A stretch of DNA of 64,000 nucleotides from Bacteroidetes bacterium 43-93 (GTDB lineage: Bacteria; Bacteroidota; Bacteroidia; Chitinophagales; Chitinophagaceae): assembly GCA_001897855.1 (NCBI GenBank), contig MKUO01000001.1, positions 496,001 through 560,000 on the forward strand, in the 5' to 3' direction. Under the pieces are notes generated by a model. It had not been told where the DNA came from. It did no database searches and was given only the letters and a program-made list of their open reading frames with translations. Made by a program: the position numbers and the translations under genes. Below are positions 10,006 to 19,152 of this stretch, in pieces; the stretch's first letter is position 1, and each line of letters begins with the position of its first letter.

Positions 10006-11262
10006 CTATCGGTTGAATAGTATTTTAGCATAGAACGATGGCTTTTTGAAAAGCTCCCGCAGGTTCAGGTCTGTGAACATAAAACTGATGGTCTTGCTCA
10101 GTTCGGGGCTTTTGTTTGCCTTATTGGCAATCAGGTTGAATAACCATGGGAATCTGCAAAGTCTTTGCAATGATGTGCTCAGCTTCAGTTCATTCCCCAG
10201 GCGCTTGTATAGCGGTCCATCGTATGCCTCTTTCAGGAATGCAGCGTCATATCTATTCTCCTGCATGGCTTTTTCTATTGCATAGGCTGCCAGCATACCA
10301 CTATATAAGGCATTTCCTATTCCCTCCCCACTAAAAGGGTCTACCAGGCTGGCTGCATCACCGGTCAATAAAAAGTTGTCTCCTGATACCGGTAATAATT
10401 CTACGCCCATAGGCAATCCCCATCCCTGTATTTTATCTACAAGCTTTGCATTGGCAAACCGGTGGCTGATGTTAGGATTGTTTTTGATGGCATCCAGCAT
10501 CTTTTCCCTCAGGTTTATTTTTTTACTCCTGATGCGTTCCGACAGTATGCCAACACCTACGTTAGCCATGCCATTCGGCATCGGGAATATCCAAAAATAA
10601 CCCGGCAGTAATTCCGGCAGAAAATGCAGTTCAATAAAATTTTCCTGGTGCAGTCCGGTTACACCTTCATAATATCCCCTTAGGCCTACTGTATATGCCT
10701 TGTGCGAAAAGTGCTCACCCAGCATGGTTCTGCGTGTAATGCCTTTATCGCCATCTGCGCCTACTATAAGTGGTGCAGTGACTTCTATTGTTTCCTCACC
10801 TTGTGCAAAACTCACGGTGATAGTTTTATCAGCATTGCGCACAATAGTCTTTACGTTGGCATCCTGGTATATGGTAGCGTATGGAGAAGGTAGCTTTTCA
10901 AAAAGGTAATTATCAAATACCATCCGTGGGGTGGTGAAGCCCGGTGCTGTTTCACCCGGTTGCCTGCTTGGGTTGTAGGGGATATTAATAGCCCTGCCGT
11001 TGGGAGCTACCATTATAATGCCGTGGCTCGGCATGAAGTCTGTCTCACGGCTGAATATCTCTTTTAGCCAGTCGGGATTGGCTTTGCGTAGCACAAATGC
11101 TGTCTTGCCACTGCATCCGTCGCCGCATACTTTGTCGCGGGGAAATACTGCCTTATCTATGATCACATGGGGTATCCCCGCTTTTGTTAAATAAATAGAT
11201 GTACCCGCGCCCGCCGGGCCTGCTCCTATAATGATAACGTTTGTGTCTATGCTCTTAGCCAT
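10006..11262 (-). CDS. Geranylgeranyl reductase family FAD-dependent oxidoreductase
   Basis: A 418-aa flavoprotein of the geranylgeranyl reductase/digeranylgeranylglycerophospholipid reductase family. The N-terminal Rossmann motif IIGAGPAGAG (11-20) binds FAD. PRDKVCGDG (41-49) is the family signature, and GDAASLVDPFSGEGIGNAL is the second FAD-contact motif. Such enzymes reduce double bonds in isoprenoid chains or related lipids; the exact substrate here is unknown. There is no adjacent isoprenoid gene. The gene converges on the T9SS protease with a 2-bp gap and is divergent from a PadR regulator. TAAATTTG on the minus strand at 11283-11276 would give a leader of less than 10 nt. Confidence 0.87.
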   Translation of the reverse strand: MAKSIDTNVIIIGAGPAGAGTSIYLTKAGIPHVIIDKAVFPRDKVCGDGCSGKTAFVLRKANPDWLKEIFSRETDFMPSHGIIMVAPNGRAINIPYNPSRQPGETAPGFTTPRMVFDNYLFEKLPSPYATIYQDANVKTIVRNADKTITVSFAQGEETIEVTAPLIVGADGDKGITRRTMLGEHFSHKAYTVGLRGYYEGVTGLHQENFIELHFLPELLPGYFWIFPMPNGMANVGVGILSERIRSKKINLREKMLDAIKNNPNISHRFANAKLVDKIQGWGLPMGVELLPVSGDNFLLTGDAASLVDPFSGEGIGNALYSGMLAAYAIEKAMQENRYDAAFLKEAYDGPLYKRLGNELKLSTSLQRLCRFPWLFNLIANKANKSPELSKTISFMFTDLNLRELFKKPSFYAKILFNR

Positions 11263-11275
11263 AATCGATGTGCGG

Positions 11276-11283
11276 CAAATTTA
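11276..11283 (-). promoter_or_regulatory. TAnnTTTG promoter box for the reductase gene
   Basis: Minus-strand TAAATTTG ends 13 nt before the ATG at 11262. No clear -33 TTTG is visible, so support rests on the box and its position. Confidence 0.5.
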
Positions 11284-11320
11284 GGGGGATTATAGTATGA
11301 TTTGGTATTTTGTATAACTA

Positions 11321-11360
11321 TACCTAATTTTATTAGGTAAATACCTCACTAAATTAGGTA
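11321..11360. promoter_or_regulatory. Tandem PadR-type operators
   Basis: TACCTAAT-TTT-ATTAGGTA at 11321-11339 is a perfect 8-bp inverted repeat. A second 19-bp copy at 11342-11360 (TACCTCAC-TAA-ATTAGGTA) keeps the right arm exactly and 5 of 8 positions of the left arm. The centres are 21 bp apart, two helical turns, so two dimers could bind the same face. The second copy ends 6 bp before the padR ATG at 11367. Autoregulation by the PadR protein is the natural reading. Confidence 0.75.
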
Positions 11361-11366
11361 ATAAAA

Positions 11367-11705
11367 ATGGAGCCGAACCCGGTAGTAAAAGGCAGTCTTA
11401 CCACCATTATCCTCAAATTGCTGGAGGATAATGGACGCATGTACGGCTATGAAATGACGAAAGCGGTGCGGGAAAGTACCGCAAACAAAATGAGTATAAC
11501 CGAAGCAGCGTTGTATCCTGCATTGCATAAACTGGTGGAGGATGGTTTGCTCACCACTACAAGCGAAAAAGTAGATGGCAGGATACGCAAGTATTATGCA
11601 CTTACCAAACAAGGAAAGAAGGAAACACAAAGCAAGATACAGGCGCTGAAAGAAGCGCTGGAATCCGTTCAGTTAATACTAAACCCCAAACTAAGCAATG
11701 GATAA
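11367..11705 (+). CDS. PadR family transcriptional regulator
   Basis: A 112-aa winged-helix regulator of the short PadR type. The N-terminal core (LTTIILKLLEDNGRMYGYEM) and the pattern ALYPALHKLVEDGLLTTT match the PadR helix-turn-helix and wing. The C-terminus is a short dimerisation helix. The stop overlaps the start of the next gene by 8 nt, so the pair is translationally coupled; in Bacteroidota such PadR genes usually control an adjacent membrane protein. The tandem palindromes just upstream are its probable binding sites. Confidence 0.9.
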   Translation: MEPNPVVKGSLTTIILKLLEDNGRMYGYEMTKAVRESTANKMSITEAALYPALHKLVEDGLLTTTSEKVDGRIRKYYALTKQGKKETQSKIQALKEALESVQLILNPKLSNG

Positions 11706-12381
11706 AATAATTTTGACCGAGGAACAACTACAACAATTGAGAAAGTTCATCAATTCTCGTGGCTTTAAAGATGAGTTGGTAGTAAATGAGATACTGGATC
11801 ACTTTGCATGCAAAGTGGAGGAGGAGCTGGCTAAAGATACTCGCATCGATCTGCAGCATGCGATGCAGAATGCCCACCGTAGTTTCGGCACCCTTGGCTT
11901 TTATGTGATACAGGCCAATTTCGAGAAGAATATGCGTAGTCGTTATCGTAGATTATACTGGCAAAGCATGAAGAGTGTCCTTACATCTATACCTTATTTA
12001 CTTTTAAGTATTGGTTTATGGTGGGGTATCTACAAATTTTCTTTGTGGGCTGCTGCAAATGATTATTACGATTTTTTTGATCAGAACTATGCCTCAGATA
12101 TTGTGATGTTCGGAATATTTGGGGGAATGATATATACACTGATACGTTATAAGCCTCATGATAACTATTATTACCAAATAGCGAGGCAAACAAGCTTATG
12201 GTATATACCTGTGTGGACTGGTATCATAACAGGTAATAATGGGCATACGCATATACATGCACATGCCATTTTCACCGCAAGCGTTGCAACTATATGTTTT
12301 GTGCTACTAGTGGTACAATGTCGAATATTAGATGCTGCAGCTATCGATTATAGGGAATTCAAGCAACTGAATGCCGAATAA
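11698..12381 (+). CDS. PadR-linked membrane protein of unknown function
   Basis: A 227-aa protein. Residues 1-75 form a soluble helical domain (LTEEQLQQLRKFINSRGF, then EILDHFACKVEEEL and AHRSFGTLGF) of the type found at the N-terminus of Bacteroidota membrane proteins encoded next to PadR genes. Four hydrophobic segments follow (roughly 88-110, 130-147, 160-178 and 188-208). No enzyme motif is visible. The 8-nt overlap with padR indicates one transcript, closed by a strong terminator at 12382. It may sense or respond to envelope stress, but that is inference from context only. Confidence 0.7.
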   Translation: MDKIILTEEQLQQLRKFINSRGFKDELVVNEILDHFACKVEEELAKDTRIDLQHAMQNAHRSFGTLGFYVIQANFEKNMRSRYRRLYWQSMKSVLTSIPYLLLSIGLWWGIYKFSLWAAANDYYDFFDQNYASDIVMFGIFGGMIYTLIRYKPHDNYYYQIARQTSLWYIPVWTGIITGNNGHTHIHAHAIFTASVATICFVLLVVQCRILDAAAIDYREFKQLNAE

Positions 12382-12417
12382 AACAAACGCCTCCGAAATC
12401 GGAGGCGTTTGTTTTTA
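12382..12417. terminator. Bidirectional terminator between the PadR operon and pdhB
   Basis: AACAAACGCCTCCGA (12382-12396) pairs perfectly with TCGGAGGCGTTTGTT (12399-12413) around a 2-nt loop, followed by more T residues. It lies between convergent genes ending at 12381 and 12432 and can serve both. Confidence 0.9.
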
Positions 12418-12431
12418 GTTCGTTTAGACAA

Positions 12432-13424
12432 TTACTTTTTCATGTACATCACTTCTTTCACCAGCTTCACCGTACGTGGTACATCAGGCAGGTAAGCTGC
12501 TACCAGGTTGGGTGCATAGTGCATATTGGCATCTGCAGATGTAATGCGGCGTATCGGTGCATCCAGGTAATCGAATGCATCTTTTTGTACCCTGTAGCTG
12601 ATCTCAGAAGAAACCGAGCTAAATGGCCATTGCTCTTCTACGATCACCAGGCGATTGGTTTTCTTTACAGATTCTATGATGGTTTCAGAATCCAGTGGGC
12701 GGATGGTACGCAGGTCTATTACCTCTGCTTCAATACCTTCTTTTGCCAGTTCTTCAGCAGCGCCCAATGCCACCTTCATCATCTTATTATAAGACACGAT
12801 GGTCACATCCTTACCTGCACGTTTAATATCGGCCTTACCAATCGGTATCAAATATTCTTCTTCAGGTACTTCGCCCATTTCACCATACATTACCTCACTT
12901 TCCATGAAAACTACCGGGTCATTATCCCTGATGGCAGATTTCAGTAAGCCTTTAGCGTCGTACGGGTTCGATACAGAGATCACTTTCAGGCCCGGTATGT
13001 TGGCATACCAGCTTTCAAAAGCCTGTGAGTGCTGTGCACCCAGCTGGCCTGCAGAACCGTTAGGCCCGCGAAATACAATAGGACAGCTAAACTGTCCTGC
13101 ACTCATCGATACCATTTTGGCCGCGTGGTTCAGTATCTGGTCCAGTGCCAGTACGGCAAAGTTCCAGGTCATAAATTCAATTACAGGGCGGGTACCGTTG
13201 GTGGCAGCGCCTACGCCTATTGCTGCAAAACCCAGCTCAGCTATCGGGGTATCTATTACCCTGCGTGCTCCAAATTCATCAAGCATACCCTGGCTTACTT
13301 TATAAGCCCCGTTATATTGTGCTACCTCTTCTCCCATCAGGAATACTTTGTCATCACGACGCATTTCTTCTTCTAATGCTTCGCGTAGAGCCTGGCGGAA
13401 AGGTATTGTGCGCATGTTTGCCAT
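12432..13424 (-). CDS. pdhB: Pyruvate dehydrogenase E1 component, beta subunit
   Basis: A 330-aa transketolase-like subunit. The N-terminal half has the thiamine-diphosphate contact region ([19 protein letters not shown], then [17 protein letters not shown]), and the C-terminal half is the transketolase C domain ([30 protein letters not shown]). With an E1 alpha partner it decarboxylates pyruvate and passes the acetyl group to lipoyl-E2. The length is normal. No E1 alpha, E2 or E3 gene is present here, so those must lie elsewhere, as is common in this phylum. It is the last gene of a leftward set but 55 bp separate it from the lipoprotein gene upstream. Confidence 0.94.
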   Translation of the reverse strand: MANMRTIPFRQALREALEEEMRRDDKVFLMGEEVAQYNGAYKVSQGMLDEFGARRVIDTPIAELGFAAIGVGAATNGTRPVIEFMTWNFAVLALDQILNHAAKMVSMSAGQFSCPIVFRGPNGSAGQLGAQHSQAFESWYANIPGLKVISVSNPYDAKGLLKSAIRDNDPVVFMESEVMYGEMGEVPEEEYLIPIGKADIKRAGKDVTIVSYNKMMKVALGAAEELAKEGIEAEVIDLRTIRPLDSETIIESVKKTNRLVIVEEQWPFSSVSSEISYRVQKDAFDYLDAPIRRITSADANMHYAPNLVAAYLPDVPRTVKLVKEVMYMKK

Positions 13425-13479
13425 ATTATTATATGAATGCCCTGTTTTTAAGGGCGCGTAAAGATACTAAGTAAACGGA

Positions 13480-14001
13480 TTATTTGCTATCAGGACGAAA
13501 GGTTACTGTGCTGGTGCCACCATTATCATTATAACGCAGCTTTAAAGAGGTATCGCTCAGTGATACAATCTCCATCTTTATGCTCACAGCATTTGGTTTA
13601 CTTTTTGGTTCTGTAAGAATGAGGCTGCCGTCTTTGTCAATAGTCCATTTGCTGGAATCTGCCTGTCCGCTGAAGTTCATGATCACAACACCGTCTTTCT
13701 TGAAGTCGAACCAGGTATTCTCCACCGCATGTTGCTGCATGTCTTTCATATCTTTCCATTCTGCCTTCAGCGACTGGCGAAGGCTGTCCACATTACGGAA
13801 ACCGTATATCTTTTCATTGGTTTCAGGATCGCTGTTCCGGCCAAATGTATCCAGGAACACCTGGCGGTCTGCTATCAGGGAATCAAGCGCAGGGTTGGCA
13901 ACAGATATTGCCCGCCATTTCCTCGCTATCATATCTTTCTTATCGCCTTTGCATGAGTACAGTACTACTGCCAGCGATGCAAATAATATTATCTTTTTCA
14001 T
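13480..14001 (-). CDS. Lipocalin-like lipoprotein of unknown function
   Basis: A 173-aa predicted lipoprotein. The signal sequence ends in the lipobox LYSC, with Cys at about residue 17. The mature part starts with a lipocalin-like pattern (IARKWRAISV), and later a VMNFSG and a DGSLILTEPKSK strand pair resemble the small beta-sheet lipoproteins of Bacteroidota. It is probably an inner-leaflet or periplasmic lipoprotein; no function can be assigned. It lies 6 bp after the DUF4476 gene in the same direction. Confidence 0.7.
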   Translation of the reverse strand: MKKIILFASLAVVLYSCKGDKKDMIARKWRAISVANPALDSLIADRQVFLDTFGRNSDPETNEKIYGFRNVDSLRQSLKAEWKDMKDMQQHAVENTWFDFKKDGVVIMNFSGQADSSKWTIDKDGSLILTEPKSKPNAVSIKMEIVSLSDTSLKLRYNDNGGTSTVTFRPDSK

Positions 14002-14007
14002 GTAGTA

Positions 14008-14928
14008 TTATGGTAGTATTAATTTGAAATAGTCTTTCCACTCACGGCTGCGAAGCAGGTTTTCCAAAGCAGGAAATACCGATTGATCCGTAACGCGGGA
14101 ATAAGCTTTCTTTAAAAAAGTATAACGCTCAGGATCATTTTTCAAAGTCCCCGTAAGTATTCTTATTTGATTGGTAGTAAAGCAGTTATCTGATGTTTTA
14201 TCAAGTAAGTATTTAAGTCTTGCCGATTCGGGTTTGCCTTCTGCTTTCTTGTATATAGCATCAAAAAGGTCATTATCTATAGCATGTGGGCAGTCGCTGT
14301 TTACAATGGCTACCTTGCCCTTAAAGTCTTCATCGCTCTTCGGGGTTTTATCATTTTCCAGTACCCTGGTGTTATTCAATTCCATGTCCATGAAAGCCGG
14401 GCTGATATTCCCGGGTTGATTCGTTGTGGATGGCGTAGTTGTAGTAGCAGGAGTGTTGGCTGCTAAGTTAGTTGCTTCGGGCTGTAATTGTTCTTGATTT
14501 TCTGCTGTAGCTGATGCTTGTAGTTCGCTGATTTGCAAGTTGTTGTATTCTGGAACCCTGTCGTCCGATTCCGAATTGCCATCCCTCAAATAGAACTGTT
14601 GGTCAATATCATACAGAGAGAAACTTTCTCCTTTCCTGGTTAATAAAAAGCCACGCGACCCTCCTTCAGGTACCAATATGGTAAACTTCTGTGCCGGATA
14701 TACGTTCTGCTGAAATAATATCTGTATGTGTATGGGGCCGGGTGTTAACTCCGGGATGATGCAATAATTTTTGCCATATCTGGGTAGCATCTCGTCCTCA
14801 AACTTTACATAAAAAGGGGTCTGCTTGTCACCTTGGATATATACGTAAGAAAATTGATCCGCTGCTGCTTTTAGCGCCGGTATAGACAGTAATACTGCCA
14901 GTACGATCTGTTTCAGTAAATGTTTCAA
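14008..14928 (-). CDS. DUF4476 domain secreted protein
   Basis: A 306-aa protein with a signal peptide (about 1-23). An N-terminal beta-rich region (about 25-125) is joined by a Thr/Asn/Pro-rich linker (about 130-180) to a C-terminal DUF4476 domain (about 205-306). That domain shows its usual pattern: NCFTTNQIRILTG, DPERYTFLKKAY and ALENLL. The biochemical role of DUF4476 is not known. It sits 3 bp after the biotin carrier gene and 6 bp before the lipoprotein gene, so all three probably share a transcript. Confidence 0.82.
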   Translation of the reverse strand: MKHLLKQIVLAVLLSIPALKAAADQFSYVYIQGDKQTPFYVKFEDEMLPRYGKNYCIIPELTPGPIHIQILFQQNVYPAQKFTILVPEGGSRGFLLTRKGESFSLYDIDQQFYLRDGNSESDDRVPEYNNLQISELQASATAENQEQLQPEATNLAANTPATTTTPSTTNQPGNISPAFMDMELNNTRVLENDKTPKSDEDFKGKVAIVNSDCPHAIDNDLFDAIYKKAEGKPESARLKYLLDKTSDNCFTTNQIRILTGTLKNDPERYTFLKKAYSRVTDQSVFPALENLLRSREWKDYFKLILP

Positions 14929-14931
14929 GGT

Positions 14932-15432
14932 CTATTCCAGTTCTATAAGTATGGCTCCTTTTTCTACCGCCGTTCTTTCTATTGCTTTAATTGATTTAAC
15001 CGTTGCATCTGTACTGGCTTTCAATACGTTCTCCATTTTCATCGCTTCCAGTATCAGCAATCCGTCGCCCTTGGATATTTGTTGGCCGGGCTCTACCAGT
15101 ACTTTCAGTATCATACCCGGCATGGGGGCTTTTACCGGCTCTGCCTTTTGCATAGCCTTCAGATCCAAACCCATGCTGCTGAGCAGTTGGTCAATAGGCT
15201 CTTTTATTGCCAGTGTGTACGGCTGTCCGTCTATCTTTACGGTAAGTTCCTTGTTCCTGGTATCGATCTTCTCAACGGTAGCGGTAAAACTTTTGTTGTT
15301 ATACAAAATGCTGATGAGTCCGTTTGGCTGCATTTGTATATCCAGGTTTGCCGGCTTGTTGTCTATTTGCCATTGGCCTTCATCGTTTGTTATAGCAAAG
15401 GTCTTCTTATTATTTACTGTGGCCTGCAACAT
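14932..15432 (-). CDS. Biotin carboxyl carrier protein (acyl-CoA carboxylase subunit)
   Basis: A 166-aa biotin/lipoyl-attachment protein. The C-terminal domain has PMPGMI (about 103-108) and the biotinylation site EAMKMEN with Lys132. The N-terminal 85 residues form a beta-rich region like that in the carrier parts of acyl-CoA carboxylases. It carries carboxybiotin between a biotin carboxylase and a carboxyltransferase; neither enzyme is encoded nearby, so the partner is unknown. It heads a leftward transcript with the DUF4476 and lipoprotein genes. Confidence 0.88.
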   Translation of the reverse strand: MLQATVNNKKTFAITNDEGQWQIDNKPANLDIQMQPNGLISILYNNKSFTATVEKIDTRNKELTVKIDGQPYTLAIKEPIDQLLSSMGLDLKAMQKAEPVKAPMPGMILKVLVEPGQQISKGDGLLILEAMKMENVLKASTDATVKSIKAIERTAVEKGAILIELE

Positions 15433-15563
15433 GTGCGTGTGTAAATTAGGTCACAAAAATAATCATTTAAAGGTCTGCATTGTTATCTTTTATAAGATAT
15501 ACCCTCTATAAGGTGATGGTATAACAATGACGGATATGTACTTTAGCATTTTTATAAGATTTG

Positions 15564-18182
15564 ATGAAGGGTAATTCTATAGGCAGGCAAGTAATATTCT
15601 TTGTTTTGCTCGCCGGTATTATCTCTTCCTGCGGACCGAGCAGGAGAGCGAAGAAAAGGGTGGAATTGGATGCGATAACCGTTTCTGCAAAAAATAATCC
15701 GCTGGATATTTACAGGGAAACTTCAACTAAATCATGGGAGCTGGTAAACTCACATGTTGCGCTGAGTTTTAATTATAAGGACAAAACAGCAGAGGGTAGA
15801 GAATGGATAACCATGCATCCCTACTTTTATGTTACAGATTCAGTAGTGCTCGACGCTAAAACGATGAAGATTGATTCTGTTAAGATAAAAGCTGTTACCG
15901 AAAGTAAAACTTTAGCTTATTCTTATCATGATGATCAACTTCATATCAAGTTAGATAAGAAGTACACTAATGGAGATACCATAAAACTTTATATAAAATA
16001 TACTGCGATGCCTTACTCCGGCAAAGCGGGTGGCAGCAGTGCAATTGCCGAAGACAAGGGTTTGTACTTTATAAATACCGATAATGCGGTTCCTAATAAA
16101 CCTGTTCAGGTATGGACACAGGGTGAAACAGAATCCAACAGCCGCTGGCTACCAACTATCGACAAACCAAATCAAAGAACTACAACCCGGCTTGAGCTTA
16201 CGGTAGCTGATAGCTTTACGACTTTAAGTAATGGTTACCTCGATCATCAGGTTAAATCTGTCAACGGCATGCGTACCGATATATGGATAATGGATAAACC
16301 TATACAGGTATATGCTATCATGTTTACCATCGGCAAGTTTTCCATTGTGCCAGATAAGGATTGGAACGGGAAGCCGGTTAATTATTACGTGGAGCCCGCG
16401 TATGCACCTTACGCAAAAACGATGTTCAAGCATACACCTGATATGATCGGGTATTTCTCTGAGGTTACGGGTGTTTCTTATCCATGGAATAAATATAGCC
16501 AGGTAGTGGTGCGCGACTATGTTTCGGGTGCGATGGAAAATACCTCTGCAACCTTGTTGGGCGAATTTCTGAACCAGAACGATCGGGAGAATAAAGATGA
16601 GGATTTCGAGGATGTGGTATCACATGAGTTATTTCACCAATGGTTTGGCGATTATGTTACTGCCGAGTCCTGGAGTAATCTCACTTTAAATGAATCTTTT
16701 GCTACATATGGTGAGCAGCTTTGGCGCAGGCATCATTATGGAAACGCGTCTGCTGACTTGTTGCTATGGAAAGACTTGCACACCTACTTAAGTAGTGCGC
16801 AGGTAAATCAGCCGCTGGTTCGTTTTCATTACCGCGATAGGGAAGACATGTTCGACCGGGTCTCTTACCAGAAAGGAGGCGCTATTTTGCATTACCTCCA
16901 CGGCCTGATGGGCGACGAGGCATTCTCAAAATCTATGCAGCTATACCTGCAAAAGCATGCCTTGCATCCTGCAGAGGCCACACAATGGCGGCTGGCTATT
17001 GAAGAAGTTACCGGGCAAGACTGGAACTGGTTTTTTAATCAATGGTATTATAAAGGCGGTCATCCTAAGTTGGATATCAAATATCGTTATGATGATGATA
17101 TAAAACAACTAACGGTGACTGTTGCCCAAACCCAGGATGGTGGCAATTATAAATTACCTATGAAAACAGCTGTTTGCTATGGCACTGACAAAGAATTGAT
17201 AGATTGGAATATTACAGATAAGAACACTACATTCTTTTATCCGTATAAAGATGGTAAAAGGCCCGTTGTCATTCCCGATGTCCGGCATTGGGTTGTTGGA
17301 GAGATCAATGAAGATAAGGCACCGGTCGATTGGCTGGCCACTTTTAAAAATAGTAGTGATGACATAATAGATAAAATAAAATCACTCATCAGCATAGATA
17401 AGAAATATGACGATACTGCAAATAGGGCGATCATTGACCTTGCATTGCAGGATAAAGATTATGCTATTAAAACAACTGCTTTAAGTATGCTGGACAAGAT
17501 TACAGCCAGCCAACATCAAAATAAGTGGATGAGCACGGTAGAGTACCTAGCTGAGAATGACGGTAACAATAAAGTGAGAGCAGGGGCTTTGGAAGTACTA
17601 GGTGACTGGAAGGTATCTAAAGCAAAAGATAAGATCTACGCTGCCCTGAACGATAGTTCTTACCTGGTAGCAGGTGCCGCACTTGGTGCGCTTAATGAAT
17701 TTGATAAGGACACAACTTACAAGCTCTCAAAAGCGATGCTGGCAAATGATCCTAAAGGTGAGCTGGAAGCAACAGTATGGGATATAATAGGGGAGCGTGC
17801 CAAGGACGATGATGCGCCCCTCTTCGAAAAAAGGGTTCCTTATTACTATGGCAATAAAAAGATCCAGCTGGCAAGTAGCCTTGCAGATTATTTAGCTAAT
17901 GTTATTTCAAGCAAATCTTTCGATCGGGGACTGGATGTTTTTCGGGCGATGGTAAAGGGCGAGCCTATCAATTCTTATCGTTCTTCAATTGGTACTTATT
18001 TAATAACCGTGGCAGTACGTTACAAGGATAAAAAGAAAAAGGCCCGCACCAATGCAGATGTGGCAACTTATGAATCAAGGATAGATGCTGTGAAAACGGC
18101 TACTGAAGAAATGATCAAAAACGAAGCAGATGAAGGGACTAAAAGTACCTTCCGCAATTATTATAAGATAGTGTTTGAATAA
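15564..18182 (+). CDS. M1 family aminopeptidase (lipoprotein)
   Basis: An 872-aa zinc aminopeptidase. I choose the ATG at 15564 over the TTG three bases upstream. A lipobox (ISSC) follows the signal sequence, so it is membrane-anchored. The M1 domain has the substrate motif GAMEN and the zinc site HELFH (His354, Glu355, His358) with the third ligand Glu377 in NESFA. C-terminal to about residue 600 is a helical HEAT-like region. It removes N-terminal residues from peptides, probably in the periplasm. Its stop is immediately followed by the convergent coaE stop with no spacer. It is divergent from the biotin carrier gene, and a 6-bp hairpin (15484-15499) lies between the two. Confidence 0.92.
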   Translation: MKGNSIGRQVIFFVLLAGIISSCGPSRRAKKRVELDAITVSAKNNPLDIYRETSTKSWELVNSHVALSFNYKDKTAEGREWITMHPYFYVTDSVVLDAKTMKIDSVKIKAVTESKTLAYSYHDDQLHIKLDKKYTNGDTIKLYIKYTAMPYSGKAGGSSAIAEDKGLYFINTDNAVPNKPVQVWTQGETESNSRWLPTIDKPNQRTTTRLELTVADSFTTLSNGYLDHQVKSVNGMRTDIWIMDKPIQVYAIMFTIGKFSIVPDKDWNGKPVNYYVEPAYAPYAKTMFKHTPDMIGYFSEVTGVSYPWNKYSQVVVRDYVSGAMENTSATLLGEFLNQNDRENKDEDFEDVVSHELFHQWFGDYVTAESWSNLTLNESFATYGEQLWRRHHYGNASADLLLWKDLHTYLSSAQVNQPLVRFHYRDREDMFDRVSYQKGGAILHYLHGLMGDEAFSKSMQLYLQKHALHPAEATQWRLAIEEVTGQDWNWFFNQWYYKGGHPKLDIKYRYDDDIKQLTVTVAQTQDGGNYKLPMKTAVCYGTDKELIDWNITDKNTTFFYPYKDGKRPVVIPDVRHWVVGEINEDKAPVDWLATFKNSSDDIIDKIKSLISIDKKYDDTANRAIIDLALQDKDYAIKTTALSMLDKITASQHQNKWMSTVEYLAENDGNNKVRAGALEVLGDWKVSKAKDKIYAALNDSSYLVAGAALGALNEFDKDTTYKLSKAMLANDPKGELEATVWDIIGERAKDDDAPLFEKRVPYYYGNKKIQLASSLADYLANVISSKSFDRGLDVFRAMVKGEPINSYRSSIGTYLITVAVRYKDKKKKARTNADVATYESRIDAVKTATEEMIKNEADEGTKSTFRNYYKIVFE

Positions 18183-18773
18183 TTAAGCCTTGCGGACATT
18201 AAGAAATCGGTGATGTAATTCCATCACCTGGGGAATGATGGCAGTCTTGTCATCGTTGTGGATCACATAATCGCACCTGCTCATCTTTTCTTCTTCATTC
18301 ATCTGGTTGGCCATGCGCTCCAGTATTTTGGCTTCGCTCACTCCGCTACGTTTCAAGGCACGTTGCAGGCGTATTTCCCTGGGAGCATATACACCCACCA
18401 TCACGTCCATTTCTTTATAGCTGCCGCTTTCAAAAAATATGGCCGCCTCTTTAATAACGTATGGCGTGGTTTGCTGTAGCATCCAGTCTTTACCATACTG
18501 TATCGTAGCAGGATGCATTACTGCATTAAGTCCTTGCAACAAAATGTTGTTACTGAATACAAGCTCAGCAATTCGTTCGCGATTAGGTTTGTTATTTGCA
18601 TAGATATCGTCGCCAAACAGATTCTTTACAGACGCTATCACCCCGGCATCATGTTCCATCAAATACCTGGCCGCATCGTCTGCATTGAAAACAGGTATGC
18701 CAAGTGTCTGGAACACCTGGCATACTACTGACTTTCCGGAGCCAATGCCCCCCGTAATACCTACTTTAAGCAT
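18183..18773 (-). CDS. coaE: Dephospho-CoA kinase
   Basis: A 196-aa P-loop kinase doing the last step of coenzyme A synthesis: phosphorylation of the 3'-OH of dephospho-CoA. The Walker A motif GGIGSGKS (8-15) is followed by the family's NADDAARYL segment and the lid with HPATI. The length is standard. It is the last gene of the nusB-DUF1573-yajC-coaE operon, 10 bp after yajC, and abuts the M1 peptidase gene tail to tail. Confidence 0.95.
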   Translation of the reverse strand: MLKVGITGGIGSGKSVVCQVFQTLGIPVFNADDAARYLMEHDAGVIASVKNLFGDDIYANNKPNRERIAELVFSNNILLQGLNAVMHPATIQYGKDWMLQQTTPYVIKEAAIFFESGSYKEMDVMVGVYAPREIRLQRALKRSGVSEAKILERMANQMNEEEKMSRCDYVIHNDDKTAIIPQVMELHHRFLNVRKA

Positions 18774-18783
18774 AGGTATCGAA

Positions 18784-19131
18784 CTATTTTGCTGCTACGG
18801 CAGTACCTTCTGTTTTCTTACGGAAGGCATTGGTCATTTCCATAGAAACCGCACTGCGGTCTATGATCATAAAATTGCCGCGGCTTACTTCTATTTGCAG
18901 GGTACCGTCTTCGTTTACCCTGTTGATCACGGCATGGATGCCGGCAGTGGTAACTATCTTCTCACCCGCAGATATAGATTCTGTAAATTTCTTTTGTTCT
19001 TTTGCGCGTTTGGATTGCGGACGCAGCAGGAAGAAGTACATTACGATAAACATACCCACCATGATGAGTAATTGAGGTACTGCACTTGGTGCCTGCGCTT
19101 GCAATAAAATTGAATTCAGCATTACTGACAT
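18784..19131 (-). CDS. yajC: Preprotein translocase subunit YajC
   Basis: A 115-aa inner-membrane protein with one membrane span (about 18-38, ending in FLLRPQSKRAKEQ) and the typical cytoplasmic domain with AGEKIVTTAGIHAVINRV. It is an accessory of the SecDF complex. The position between DUF1573 and coaE is the conserved Bacteroidota order. Confidence 0.95.
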   Translation of the reverse strand: MSVMLNSILLQAQAPSAVPQLLIMVGMFIVMYFFLLRPQSKRAKEQKKFTESISAGEKIVTTAGIHAVINRVNEDGTLQIEVSRGNFMIIDRSAVSMEMTNAFRKKTEGTAVAAK

Positions 19132-19152
19132 TGTATTGGTTTTATATAATAA

